From the NCBI GenBank assembly GCA_903866425.1, contig CAIPNN010000178.1, positions 1 to 31,936 on the forward strand: a DNA stretch of 31,936 bases, given 5' to 3'. This DNA is from an uncultured Actinomycetes bacterium (lineage in GTDB: Bacteria; Actinomycetota; Thermoleophilia; Miltoncostaeales; Miltoncostaeaceae). A model generated the notes under the pieces. That model was given only the letters and a program-made list of their open reading frames with translations, was not told the origin of the DNA and made no database searches. Below are positions 1 to 8,670 of this stretch, piece after piece; within the stretch, counting starts at the first letter, position 1; each line of letters starts with the position of its first letter. Made by a program: the position numbers and the translations under genes.

Positions 1-914
1 CGGAGCACGTGCCCGGTGGCGGCGATGAAGAGGTCCTCAAGGGTCGCGAGGCGCGGGGCAATGCGCGTGTCATCGACGCCCGCGGCCCGTGCCGCCGCCG
101 CGAGTGCGCCCGCGTCGTCACCGAACACCACCAGCGACTCGCCGGTCATCACCTGTCGGCCGCCCATCGCGGTGGCCACGCGCGCCGCTTCCTCGCCGCT
201 CACGCGCAGCTCCACGGCAGCATGACCCACCTCTGCCTCCACCAGGTCGCGCGGCACGCCCTCGCGGATGACGCGGCCGTGGTCGATCACGACGAGGCGG
301 TCGCAGAGGCGCTCGGCCTCGTCCATGTAGTGGGTGGTGATGATGACGGACGTGCCGCCGGTGCGGAGCGCACGCAGGCGATCCCACACCAGGTGCCGAG
401 CCTGTGGGTCGAGACCAGTCGTGGGTTCGTCGAGCAGGATCATGTCGGGTTCGTTCACGAGCGCGCGGGCGATCTGCAGGCGGCGCTGCATGCCGCCCGA
501 CAGACGATCGACCGTGTCGTTCTCCCGCTCGTCCAGTTGCACGAACGCCAGCAGTTCCCGTGACCGCGCGGTGGCCTCAGTGCGCCGGATTCCGAAGTAC
601 CGCGCGTACACGAGCATGTTCTCGAGCACCGTGAGCTCGAGATCGAGGTTGACCTCCTGCGGCACCACGCCCAGCCGGCCCTTGAGCGCCCGCGCGTCGA
701 GGTCGGGGTCCATCCCGAGCACGGCAAGGCCGCCGGCATCCCGGGTGGACAGGCACGACAGCATGCGCATGGTGGTGGTCTTGCCAGCACCATTGGGGCC
801 GAGAAACCCGAAGCACTCGCCGCGCTGCACGGTCAGGTCAATGCCATCCACCGCGACGCGCGATCCGTACGACTTGCGCAGCCCCGTGGCCACCACGGCG
901 GGCCCGTGGGTCAT
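1..914 (-). CDS. ABC transporter ATP-binding protein, DrrA/CcmA type (partial, cut by left edge)
   Basis: This is the ATPase subunit of an ABC-2 type exporter, which powers export of a drug, lipid or glycan through a separate permease. The frame stays open from the ATG at 914 to the window edge, about 304 codons, so only the very C-terminus is missing. Visible motifs are Walker A GPNGAGKTT (39-47), a Q-loop in GVVPQE, signature LSGGMQ (138-143), Walker B ILLDEP (159-164) and H-loop His195 in TTHYMDEAE. The YMDEAERLCDRL stretch is typical of the DrrA/NatA/CcmA group. A C-terminal extension after about residue 215 also fits that group. It lies 16 bases after the epimerase gene. The permease would be expected beyond the left edge. 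The family call is firm; the substrate is unknown. Confidence 0.93.
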   Translation of the reverse strand, partial: MTHGPAVVATGLRKSYGSRVAVDGIDLTVQRGECFGFLGPNGAGKTTTMRMLSCLSTRDAGGLAVLGMDPDLDARALKGRLGVVPQEVNLDLELTVLENMLVYARYFGIRRTEATARSRELLAFVQLDERENDTVDRLSGGMQRRLQIARALVNEPDMILLDEPTTGLDPQARHLVWDRLRALRTGGTSVIITTHYMDEAERLCDRLVVIDHGRVIREGVPRDLVEAEVGHAAVELRVSGEEAARVATAMGGRQVMTGESLVVFGDDAGALAAAARAAGVDDTRIAPRLATLEDLFIAATGHVL

Positions 915-930
915 GTCGCGTGGCGTCGGG

Positions 931-1878
<948 letters not shown>

Positions 1879-1910
1879 GGGCCGCAGGCTAGCGCAGCGG
1901 CCCGAAACCG

Positions 1911-2642
1911 CTATTGCACGGACTTGATGGCGTCAATGACCGCCGATGCGCTGTCCGGTCGGGCAACCAGCTTGGTTCCGCTGGGCCCACGCACCACGAA
2001 GGCAGGGGTCACCGTCACGCCCGCGCTCTTCGCCTCGTTGCGAATGGCATTGAGGCTCGAGTAGTTGGCGGGCCCGCGCGCATCGTTGACGAAGCGCGAC
2101 ACCTTGAGGCCGGCGATGCGCCCACCCAGACGCCGAAGCACGGTGGGGTTGACCCAGTCTCCACCCTGGGCCTGGGCGCGGAAGAGCGCAGCCGTGACGT
2201 CCCAGGCCTTGTTCTGCTTTCCCGCCGCGAGCACCGCGCAGCCGGCCTCGGTGCTGTTGAGGTCGGTGCTGGTGATGAGCGGCCGCAGCGCGATTGACCC
2301 GAGGCCCTCGGCAGCCACGCGCGACAGCAGGGTTGCCACGATGCGCTGATGCGCCGCCCCGCTGGCGCTGCTCGACATGTCGATGTACTCGCGGATGACC
2401 ACGGATCCCGACCCCGCCCGCAGCCCACTTACCGACACTCCGCCGGGAACGGCGGTGCCACCGGTGTTCGGCGCGGTGGCCGGCGGTGCGGCTGCGGCTC
2501 CCGGGTCGCCCGGTGCGGTCACGGGTGGCGGGTCAGCGGGCTTTGCCGCTCCACCTGGATCGGCGATGGCCGTCGGTGCGAGTGCAAGGGCCCCGACAAC
2601 CAGCATCGTGGCGAGACTCCGTGCTGAGGGACGCGGGTTCAC
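1911..2642 (-). CDS. Secreted DsbA-fold (Thioredoxin_4-like) protein lacking the CxxC active site
   Basis: A 243-residue exported protein. From the GTG at 2642 there is a signal peptide (hydrophobic 10-25, likely cleavage after AIA at 25-27), a Pro/Ala/Gly-rich linker (about 28-68) and a thioredoxin-like domain. The pattern follows DsbA-type oxidoreductases: a strand ending in YID, a conserved Cys in AGCAVLA, a KAWDVTAALF segment where family members have FWxFHDALF, and a cis-Pro loop VTPAFVV near the end. Where the family has CPxC, this protein reads S-S-A-S (91-94), so both catalytic cysteines are serine. It is therefore unlikely to be a thiol oxidoreductase; a binding or chaperone role is a guess. 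The open frame extends upstream, but that would run into the hairpin and the GT2 gene. ATG at 2606 is an alternative start but would remove the n-region of the signal peptide. Confidence 0.75.
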   Translation of the reverse strand: MNPRPSARSLATMLVVGALALAPTAIADPGGAAKPADPPPVTAPGDPGAAAAPPATAPNTGGTAVPGGVSVSGLRAGSGSVVIREYIDMSSSASGAAHQRIVATLLSRVAAEGLGSIALRPLITSTDLNSTEAGCAVLAAGKQNKAWDVTAALFRAQAQGGDWVNPTVLRRLGGRIAGLKVSRFVNDARGPANYSSLNAIRNEAKSAGVTVTPAFVVRGPSGTKLVARPDSASAVIDAIKSVQ

Positions 2643-2648
2643 ACACCA

Positions 2649-2654
2649 ACTATG
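2649..2654 (-). promoter_or_regulatory. Possible -10 element for the DsbA-like gene (leaderless start)
   Basis: Read on the minus strand, CATAGT lies six bases upstream of the GTG at 2642, and no Shine-Dalgarno sequence precedes that GTG. Four of six bases fit TATAAT. This geometry suits a leaderless actinobacterial transcript. No convincing -35 box is seen, so the call is weak. Confidence 0.25.
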
Positions 2655-2664
2655 ACGCACCGGA

Positions 2665-2692
2665 ACGCACACACGGCGATCCGTGGGTGCGT
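2665..2692 (-). terminator. Intergenic hairpin, candidate terminator or attenuator
   Basis: Bases 2665-2676 pair with 2681-2692 around a 4-base CGAT loop (2677-2680). Eleven of 12 positions pair, with a single A-G mismatch, and the stem is GC-rich. It sits in the 64-base gap between the end of the 18-gene glycan run (2707) and the next gene (2642), which is the only sizeable gap in this strand's left 24 kb. There is no T-run on either side, so it is not a textbook Rho-independent terminator. It could be a U-less terminator, an attenuator, an mRNA 3' stabiliser or an operator. Confidence 0.45.
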
Positions 2693-2706
2693 TGCACACA
2701 ATGTCC

Positions 2707-3510
2707 TTACAAGGCGTTTGTGGCCGCTGGAGTGGCCTCCGGGCCACCGTGGAGCACTGCTGACCCCGCCCGCCCCCGCCGTGCCTGACCCAGCACGGCC
2801 CAGGAAATGCGCACGAAATGGGCGCCGCCTGCAAGCCCCGCATGCATCGAGCGCCCGGTGGGCGGAAGCATGTGCACGGGCACCTCGCGGATGCGCACGC
2901 CCGCACGATGCAGATGGATGAGCAGGCTCGTCTCGGTGAGCCCCGAGGGGAATCCCTCCGCGGCCAACCCTGCGGCCACGTGCGGGGCGAGCGCCCGGAA
3001 GCCCGATGTGGGGTCGCTCAGGTGCAGCCCACCGACCGTGGTGGCCATCCAGCGGCACGCCGCCATGCCCACGCGCCGTCCCCGCGGGATCGTGTAGCCG
3101 GGCGTGCCGCTGAGGAATCGCGAACCCAGCACCAGATCGGCATCGCTGAGACCGCTGACGAGCGCGGGGATGTCGGCGGGGCGGTGTTGCCCATCGCCAT
3201 CCATCTGCACAAGGACGTCAAGGTCGTCTGCGAGCGCTGCCCTGTAGCCCGCGCACAGCGCCCCCGCATAGCCGGTGTGCGCCGGCAGGCGCACCACTTC
3301 GGCCCCCGCGCGATCGGCCATGACCGCCGTGCCATCGCGTGAGGCATCGTCCACCACCACCACGCGGGCTGCCGGAAGGTGCTCCCGCACGCCGGCGATG
3401 ACATCACCGATGGCATGGGCCTCGTCGCGTGCGGGGATAACCACGGTGATTGCGATGGCGGCCTCGGGCACAGGGCCACGATACGTGACCGCCCGCGGCC
3501 CGCGGGTCAC
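2707..3510 (-). CDS. GT2 family glycosyltransferase, polyprenyl-phosphate mannose/glucose synthase-like
   Basis: A soluble family 2 glycosyltransferase of 267 residues. Enzymes of this type usually transfer a sugar from a nucleotide donor to polyprenyl phosphate on the inner membrane face. The fold starts at ITVVIPARDE (21-30), followed by VVVDDASRDG (51-60) and the metal-binding Asp104-x-Asp106 in QMDGDGQ. A GSRFLSG segment and DPTSGFRAL match the DPM1-like group. No membrane segments are present. The open frame continues upstream inside the GT-C gene, but the GTG at 3510 overlaps that gene's stop as GTGA, so it is the chosen start; GTG at 3471 is an alternative. The adjacent GT-C enzyme is the obvious user of its lipid-linked sugar (inference). 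The C-terminal 40 residues are not well conserved in appearance. Confidence 0.85.
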   Translation of the reverse strand: MTRGPRAVTYRGPVPEAAIAITVVIPARDEAHAIGDVIAGVREHLPAARVVVVDDASRDGTAVMADRAGAEVVRLPAHTGYAGALCAGYRAALADDLDVLVQMDGDGQHRPADIPALVSGLSDADLVLGSRFLSGTPGYTIPRGRRVGMAACRWMATTVGGLHLSDPTSGFRALAPHVAAGLAAEGFPSGLTETSLLIHLHRAGVRIREVPVHMLPPTGRSMHAGLAGGAHFVRISWAVLGQARRGRAGSAVLHGGPEATPAATNAL

Positions 3511-5075
3511 TTGTTCCAACGCCACACCGTTGTGCCACCGATGCGCGCGACGGGCGTGAGGCGCTTCCATGGCACCTCCTTCTCCACGCGACGGGCGAAG
3601 GCCTTCCAGTTGTCGGGCCAGCCGTCGGTCGGTGTGACCGGGCCGGTCACCACGTAGCCACCCTTGTAGGAGGCGATATCGGGCAGCGGAGTCAGCCGCC
3701 GCGCCGCCGCCCGCTCGTCAGCGCTGAGGAATGATGGGTCGACCACACGCGCGACGGGCAACTGTCCCATTGGCAGATAGGCATTGAGTTTGGCCCACCA
3801 CACGTAGTCGGCGGCCAGTATGGGTGCGCGGGGGAGCGGCCGCATGACGTCGGCCACCTGGCTCACCAGCCGCACATTGGCATCGGTGGGCGATCCGTCG
3901 AGACGCGGTTGGATGGCAATCACCGTGATGACGGCGATGCCGGGAATGAGCAGCGGCGAGAGGCGGCAGTCGAGCGCGATGGCCACCAGCAGCGCCGCCG
4001 GGATCGTGAGCAGGGTGAGAAAGCGCGCCGGCGCGTCAACGCTGATGATGGCGCTCACTTCAAGCACGGCGAATCCGAGTGCCAGCCAGATCGCGGGGAC
4101 GACGAGCGCCTTCATGCGCCTCAGCACCCCGACGATGGCCGCGATGGCCACCACGGGCAGCACCAGAAACACCAGCGAGCTCGGGTGCACCACCTCGCCG
4201 ATGAGGAGACCCGTGAATGTCGAACCGTTCTCGAGGCCCGCGCCCGGCGCCCGCACACTGCTCGCGCCGATGGTGGCGGTGATGGGGAAGAGCGGCCGCC
4301 CCGCGAAGCCGAACACCACCATCTCGATCGCCGGGATCGTGACGAGGCCCGCCACCAGCGCGGCGATGTGACGCCACGATGCCCTCAGCGCGGGCCACGC
4401 GGCGATCACGACCATGGGCACCATCAGCACCGCCGTTTCGCGGCAGGACCATCCGGCACCGATGAGCACACCCGACGTGATGAGCCAGGCCCGCGTGTGG
4501 GTGCTGGTGCGGGTACGGAATGCCGCCCAGATGGCAAGCGCAACAAAGGCCGGCATCACCGCGTCGGGGCGCAGGCGGGTGGCCATGAGCACCTCGATGG
4601 GTGCCACCGCAACGATTCCGGCGGCCACGACGGCCTGGCGTCGACCGGTGATCTCGCGTGCCACCAGATATGCGGCGACGATCGAGACGAGCGAGATGAT
4701 GAACGGCCAGGCAACCGCCGAATAGTCAGTGGCACCGGCGATCTTGAATGCGAGGGCCACGGGCCACAGGAACACGGCGCGGGCGCCGAACCACTGCGCC
4801 TCGCCATCCGGCAGAGCGCCGTTCGCCAGATTCTGGGCCACGGCCACGTAGCGCGACTCGTCGCTGCCGAGCGCAAATGATGCGCCACCGAGCGCCCACA
4901 TGCGTATGAGCGCCCCCACCACCACCAGCGCGGCGAGCGACAGCATTGCCAGCCCGCGCTCGCCCGTGACGGCGCGCACCACGCGGTCGGTCGTACCGCC
5001 CTTGGCCCAGATGCGGTTCCACGCCCGGGGTGCCAGCGGCTCCCGCCGCGCCAGCGGATCGCGTCGAGTACTCAC
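3507..5075 (-). CDS. GT-C fold membrane glycosyltransferase (GT39/ArnT-like)
   Basis: A multi-spanning membrane protein of 522 residues. GT-C enzymes use lipid-phosphate sugars and glycosylate acceptors on the outer membrane face. The first membrane helix (about 43-61) is followed by the loop SDESRYVAVA (71-80), which matches the DE-A/S-RY catalytic loop of the ArnT/PMT group (Asp72, Glu73). About ten more hydrophobic segments follow, then a soluble C-terminal part with a WWAKLNAY segment. The start is the GTG at 5075, overlapping the upstream TGA as GTGA; the 93 in-frame residues further upstream lie inside the flippase gene and have shadow-like Arg/Pro-rich composition. Paired with the GT2 gene just downstream, it may add a sugar to the exported glycan or to a protein. 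Substrate is unknown. Confidence 0.82.
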   Translation of the reverse strand: MSTRRDPLARREPLAPRAWNRIWAKGGTTDRVVRAVTGERGLAMLSLAALVVVGALIRMWALGGASFALGSDESRYVAVAQNLANGALPDGEAQWFGARAVFLWPVALAFKIAGATDYSAVAWPFIISLVSIVAAYLVAREITGRRQAVVAAGIVAVAPIEVLMATRLRPDAVMPAFVALAIWAAFRTRTSTHTRAWLITSGVLIGAGWSCRETAVLMVPMVVIAAWPALRASWRHIAALVAGLVTIPAIEMVVFGFAGRPLFPITATIGASSVRAPGAGLENGSTFTGLLIGEVVHPSSLVFLVLPVVAIAAIVGVLRRMKALVVPAIWLALGFAVLEVSAIISVDAPARFLTLLTIPAALLVAIALDCRLSPLLIPGIAVITVIAIQPRLDGSPTDANVRLVSQVADVMRPLPRAPILAADYVWWAKLNAYLPMGQLPVARVVDPSFLSADERAAARRLTPLPDIASYKGGYVVTGPVTPTDGWPDNWKAFARRVEKEVPWKRLTPVARIGGTTVWRWNK

Positions 5076-6619
5076 CCTGCGGCCCGGCGCCCTCGCAGGT
5101 TGCGGATGGAGGTGCGGGCATCGGCCAGTTCGGCGGGGGCGAGCAGACGGCACAGGGCGACGAATGCCGCACCCCCGACCGCACTCACCACCACCAGCCA
5201 GGCCAGCGCGGTGCCGAACGTGTTGCCCTCGGGCATGAGGAAGACGGGCACGAGGGCCACGAGCAGGGCGCCTGCCCCGGCGATGAGCACGCGACCCTGC
5301 TGGCTCGCGAGGGTCCGCAGCGACAGTTCCGGCGTGTGGCGGTGCAGGAACCACATCGTGATGAGTGTGTTCACGTACACGGCAATGGCGCTGGCCAACG
5401 CGAGCCCGGCTTGCTCGAGCGGCCCGAGAAACACCAGGTCAAGGGCGATGGTGAGTACCACGCTGATGATGGTGGCAATCATGATCTCGCGCGCCCGACT
5501 CGCGGCCGAGAGGCTGCGATTGAGCAGATACCCGATGAAGTTGCCCCAGATGGCCACGCCGTAGAAGGTCAGCGGTGATGCGATCTCGCCCACGCACGCG
5601 GTGTCGCACTTGCCGCGCCCAAAGGCGAGCTGCGCGATCTCCGTCGATCCGATGGCCATGAGGATGGACAGCGGGATGGCCACGAGCGCGAGGATTCCCG
5701 CCGCACGGCTGAACGCCGCCGCGGTCTCGCGTCGCTTGCCCTCGGCCACGTAGCGGGCGATGAGGGGAAAGAGGGGCGTGAGCAGGGGAAACAGCAGCAC
5801 TGTGCGCGGTGCGGCACCGAGCGCATTGGCAAATGACAGCGCGGCGTTGCGGCCTGCCTCGAGTGACGAGGCGAACAGTTTGTCGGTGAATGAGTTGATC
5901 TGCTGCAGCAGGGATGCGGCCAGAACCGGGATCGCAAGCACCACCGTGCTCTTCAGTCGGGGGTGCATGAACGCCAGGTGTCCGCCACCGGTCTTGGCCT
6001 CGCGCCGGAACTGCGGGAGCTGCAGCGCCACCTGCAGCACGGCACCCAGGGTGACGCCCCATGCGGCCGCGGTGATGCCGAGTGTTCCGGCGCCGGCAAC
6101 GACACCGATGAGGATTCCCGCGTTGAACGCGATACCCACCGCAGCCGGGCCGGCGAAGCGGCCATGCACCTGCAGGATGGCCGTGAAAAGGGCGCTGAAC
6201 CCCTGCAGCATGAGGGCCGGGGCCATCACGCGCAGCAGGTCGGATGCGATGGCTGCGCGCTCGGGCCCCATGTTGAACAGCGCGATGGGCCCCTCGGGCC
6301 AGATGGCGATGACGGCGGTGACGGCGATGAGCACGATGCCCACCCACGCGAAGATGGCCCACAGCAGGGTCCACGCGCTGTCGGCCCCATTGCGTTCGCG
6401 CTCCTGCTGGAACACCGGGATCATGAGCGTGGTGAGCACGTACAGCAGCACCGCCGCACCGGTGTTGACCACGAACAGGGCGTTCACATAGGCGTCGGTC
6501 TGGGCGGTGGCGCCGTAGACGCCGGCCAGCACGATCTCGCGCACGAACCCCAGGATCCGCGAGAAAATCCCGAACAGCGCGACGACGGCAGCCGCGCGTG
6601 CGACCTGCCGGATACTCAT
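5072..6619 (-). CDS. MurJ/MviN-family (MOP superfamily) lipid-linked oligosaccharide flippase
   Basis: A polytopic membrane protein of 515 residues, the usual MurJ length with about 14 hydrophobic segments. The N-terminus has the family pattern FSRILGFVREIVLAGVYG (19-36) followed by TDAYVNA. True MurJ flips lipid II for peptidoglycan. Here the gene lies inside a polysaccharide cluster that shows no separate Wzx, so flipping the polysaccharide repeat unit is the likelier job (inference from context). The ATG at 6619 overlaps the upstream stop as ATGA, and its own stop overlaps the GT-C gene as GTGA, suggesting translational coupling. The family call is strong; lipid II as substrate cannot be excluded from sequence alone. 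Confidence 0.92.
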   Translation of the reverse strand: MSIRQVARAAAVVALFGIFSRILGFVREIVLAGVYGATAQTDAYVNALFVVNTGAAVLLYVLTTLMIPVFQQERERNGADSAWTLLWAIFAWVGIVLIAVTAVIAIWPEGPIALFNMGPERAAIASDLLRVMAPALMLQGFSALFTAILQVHGRFAGPAAVGIAFNAGILIGVVAGAGTLGITAAAWGVTLGAVLQVALQLPQFRREAKTGGGHLAFMHPRLKSTVVLAIPVLAASLLQQINSFTDKLFASSLEAGRNAALSFANALGAAPRTVLLFPLLTPLFPLIARYVAEGKRRETAAAFSRAAGILALVAIPLSILMAIGSTEIAQLAFGRGKCDTACVGEIASPLTFYGVAIWGNFIGYLLNRSLSAASRAREIMIATIISVVLTIALDLVFLGPLEQAGLALASAIAVYVNTLITMWFLHRHTPELSLRTLASQQGRVLIAGAGALLVALVPVFLMPEGNTFGTALAWLVVVSAVGGAAFVALCRLLAPAELADARTSIRNLRGRRAAG

Positions 6620-7857
6620 GGCGCCGGGGCCAGCCCGTAGACGGTGCGCACACCGGCAAGGATGAGGCGGCCCTCCACGCCGATGGCGGGCGTGTAGCGC
6701 CCGTCGGGGAAGGTGAACTTCTTGATGCCCCGCGCGGTGGTGAGCGCGTAGGTACGCCCGTCTGCCGGCCGGCGCCCGAGCGTGGCGAACCAGACGTAGT
6801 CACCGATGACGGTGGGTGACCCCGCAATGCGCTCGCCGGCATCGAATGCCCAGCGCACGCCACCGGTGACTGCATCGAGGGCGTAGAGGCGGTGGTCGTA
6901 TGAACCGACGAACACCGTGCGGCCACTCACCGCAGGGCTTGAATAGACCCAGTCGGGCAGCACGCGTACCCAGGCGATGGATCCGTCGTGGGCATCAAGG
7001 GCAATGACGCGACCGTTGATGTTCGCGACATAGATGCGACCGTAGGCCACCGCGGGGTTTGCGTAGAAGGCGCCGTTGCCGCCCAGCAGCTTGCCGGGGC
7101 TCGTGGCGCGCCAGTGAATACGTCCGGTTCTGGCGTTGAACGCGGTGACCTGCCCCGAGTAGTCACCCACCACCACATCGCGGCCCGAGAGGGCGAGGCT
7201 CGACTTGACGGCACCGCCGGCCTTTGCCGTCCAGATGGTGCGCCCCGTGGCCACGCTCAGGCAGTGCACCCCTCCGCCGGTATCTCCCACGTAGAAGCGC
7301 TTGCCGGTAATGAGCGGCGACGACTCCGTTGAGGCGCCCACCTTCGTGCGCCACACCACCTTGGCATCCCGCCAGCGGCGTGCGGTGATGTATCCGTCGT
7401 CAGTGGCGAAGAGCACCAGATTGCCGGCGATGGCCGGTGAGGCAGCGGCTCGTCCGGACAGCTTGATGTACCAGTAGATGCCACCGGTGGCGACGTCGAG
7501 TTGCTGTGCATATCGTCCGTTGGTGGCCACAACCAGGCGTCCGTTGGCCGCGACAGGTGGGAATTCCACCAGTGACCGCGCCTCGCGCTTCCAGACGCGC
7601 GTGAAGGGCGCCGCAAGCGCAAGATCGGCGTTTGCCCGCGTGCGCTGCATGTCATACCCGTACTCGGGCCATGACGTGGACGCGGCATTGCCCGCGGGCG
7701 CCGCGGTGGTCTCAAACCCCTGCGCTGTGCCCAGCTGATCGCCGGAGTCGAGCCCGCCCACAAACACGTAGAGCCCGACACCAATGACTGCGAGCAGCAC
7801 GCAGATGGTCGAAATGCTGAACGCGATCGCCTTCTGCGACCTTGGGATGAGCCGCAT
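6616..7857 (-). CDS. Membrane-anchored PQQ-like beta-propeller protein
   Basis: A 413-residue protein with one N-terminal membrane helix (about 10-33, after a basic start) and an outside beta-propeller. At least six repeats of the PQQ/BamB type are visible, each ending in a turn plus Trp, such as TGGIYWYIKL, DAKVVWRTKV, TGRTIWTAKA, TGRIHWRATS, DGSIAWVRVL and TGGVRWAFDA. Such propellers act either as quinoprotein dehydrogenases or, more often when short and anchored, as protein-binding scaffolds like BamB. I see no clear quinone or calcium site. Start is the ATG at 7857, 15 bases after the Wzz-like gene, with no Shine-Dalgarno. Location between the length regulator and the flippase suggests a scaffold in glycan assembly or export, which is inference. 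Confidence 0.85.
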   Translation of the reverse strand: MRLIPRSQKAIAFSISTICVLLAVIGVGLYVFVGGLDSGDQLGTAQGFETTAAPAGNAASTSWPEYGYDMQRTRANADLALAAPFTRVWKREARSLVEFPPVAANGRLVVATNGRYAQQLDVATGGIYWYIKLSGRAAASPAIAGNLVLFATDDGYITARRWRDAKVVWRTKVGASTESSPLITGKRFYVGDTGGGVHCLSVATGRTIWTAKAGGAVKSSLALSGRDVVVGDYSGQVTAFNARTGRIHWRATSPGKLLGGNGAFYANPAVAYGRIYVANINGRVIALDAHDGSIAWVRVLPDWVYSSPAVSGRTVFVGSYDHRLYALDAVTGGVRWAFDAGERIAGSPTVIGDYVWFATLGRRPADGRTYALTTARGIKKFTFPDGRYTPAIGVEGRLILAGVRTVYGLAPAP

Positions 7858-7872
7858 GGGTGCGGTTGAGGC

Positions 7873-8670
7873 CTAGGCCGTGGCGGCGCCCCGGCGCCGC
7901 GAGCCGCCGATGATGAGGGCGACCACGATGCCGAGCAGCAGACCGATGATCGCGCCGATGATGATGGTGCGCACGCGGTTGCGCCCGCTGCTGCTGGACG
8001 ATGCGCTGGTGGCCTTGGACACCACCGACGGGGCTTCGATCTGCTGCACGCGCGCCAGCTGCAGCTGTGCGGTGGCAAGGTCGGTCTGCTGGGTGGCGAG
8101 CTGCGATGCCACCAGCGCCTGATTGACACCCGCCCCCTTCAGCTGTGCGGTGAGCCGCGCAACCGTGGCCTGCCCGGTGCGCACCTGCCCCTCGAGGGTC
8201 TTGAGCACCACGGCGTACCCCGCGTTGGCACCGCCAAGTGCGACGTCGGCATAGGTGTTGGCCAGGGCGATCGAGCGCTTGGCGCTGTCGGTGCGCGCGG
8301 TGATCTGCGCGATCGCCGGCTGGTTGGTGTTGGTGGTGCCCGGCGCGCGCGATACCGATACGTCGCTGTCGGCCCGCACCTGGCTCCGGGTCAGTCCGGT
8401 CTCAGCCGCCACTGCGTCGACGATGGCATCGCCCTGCAGAATCGTGGCTGCGGTGAGCGGGTTGGTGCCGGCGGTCTGAGCCAGGTTGCCCATCATGGTG
8501 GTTGCCTGACCGAGGTACACCTGAGAGGAGGCCGTGTACTTGGTGCCACCGGTGAAGGTGAGCAGCAGGCCGATGAGGCCGCCGAGCACGGCGGCGAGCA
8601 CGACGTACCACTTGCCGCGCCAGATGGTGCTGCCGATGTCGCCAAGCGTGATCTCGCGATCAGATGCCAC
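7873..8670 (-). CDS. Wzz-type polysaccharide chain-length regulator (YveK/CapA-like)
   Basis: A 265-residue co-polymerase with the two-helix layout of the Wzz family: a short cytoplasmic N-terminus with the LGDIGSTIWRGKW start, helix 1 (about 21-41), a long outside region rich in Ala/Gln/Thr that probably forms a coiled coil (about 130-215), a Ser-rich hinge and helix 2 (about 233-254). A basic tail follows. Wzz proteins set polymer length together with a Wzy polymerase. No Walker motifs are present, so no tyrosine kinase domain is fused, and no separate kinase gene is seen in the window. The ATG at 8670 overlaps the end of the upstream ATP-grasp gene by 11 bases. Confidence 0.87.
   Translation of the reverse strand: MASDREITLGDIGSTIWRGKWYVVLAAVLGGLIGLLLTFTGGTKYTASSQVYLGQATTMMGNLAQTAGTNPLTAATILQGDAIVDAVAAETGLTRSQVRADSDVSVSRAPGTTNTNQPAIAQITARTDSAKRSIALANTYADVALGGANAGYAVVLKTLEGQVRTGQATVARLTAQLKGAGVNQALVASQLATQQTDLATAQLQLARVQQIEAPSVVSKATSASSSSSGRNRVRTIIIGAIIGLLLGIVVALIIGGSRRRGAATA

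Noticed and set aside
5076..5354. N-terminal extension of the GT-C frame by 93 codons
   Set aside because: Arg/Pro-rich shadow of the flippase gene; the GTGA overlap at 5072-5075 defines the start.
5072..6619. Assignment as the essential lipid II flippase murJ
   Set aside because: Context inside a polysaccharide run makes a repeat-unit flippase likelier; gene symbol withheld.
5439..6926. 495-codon open frame on the minus strand, another frame of the flippase region
   Set aside because: The overlapping frame at 5072-6619 is a clear MurJ-family protein; this one is Arg/His/Gly-rich shadow.
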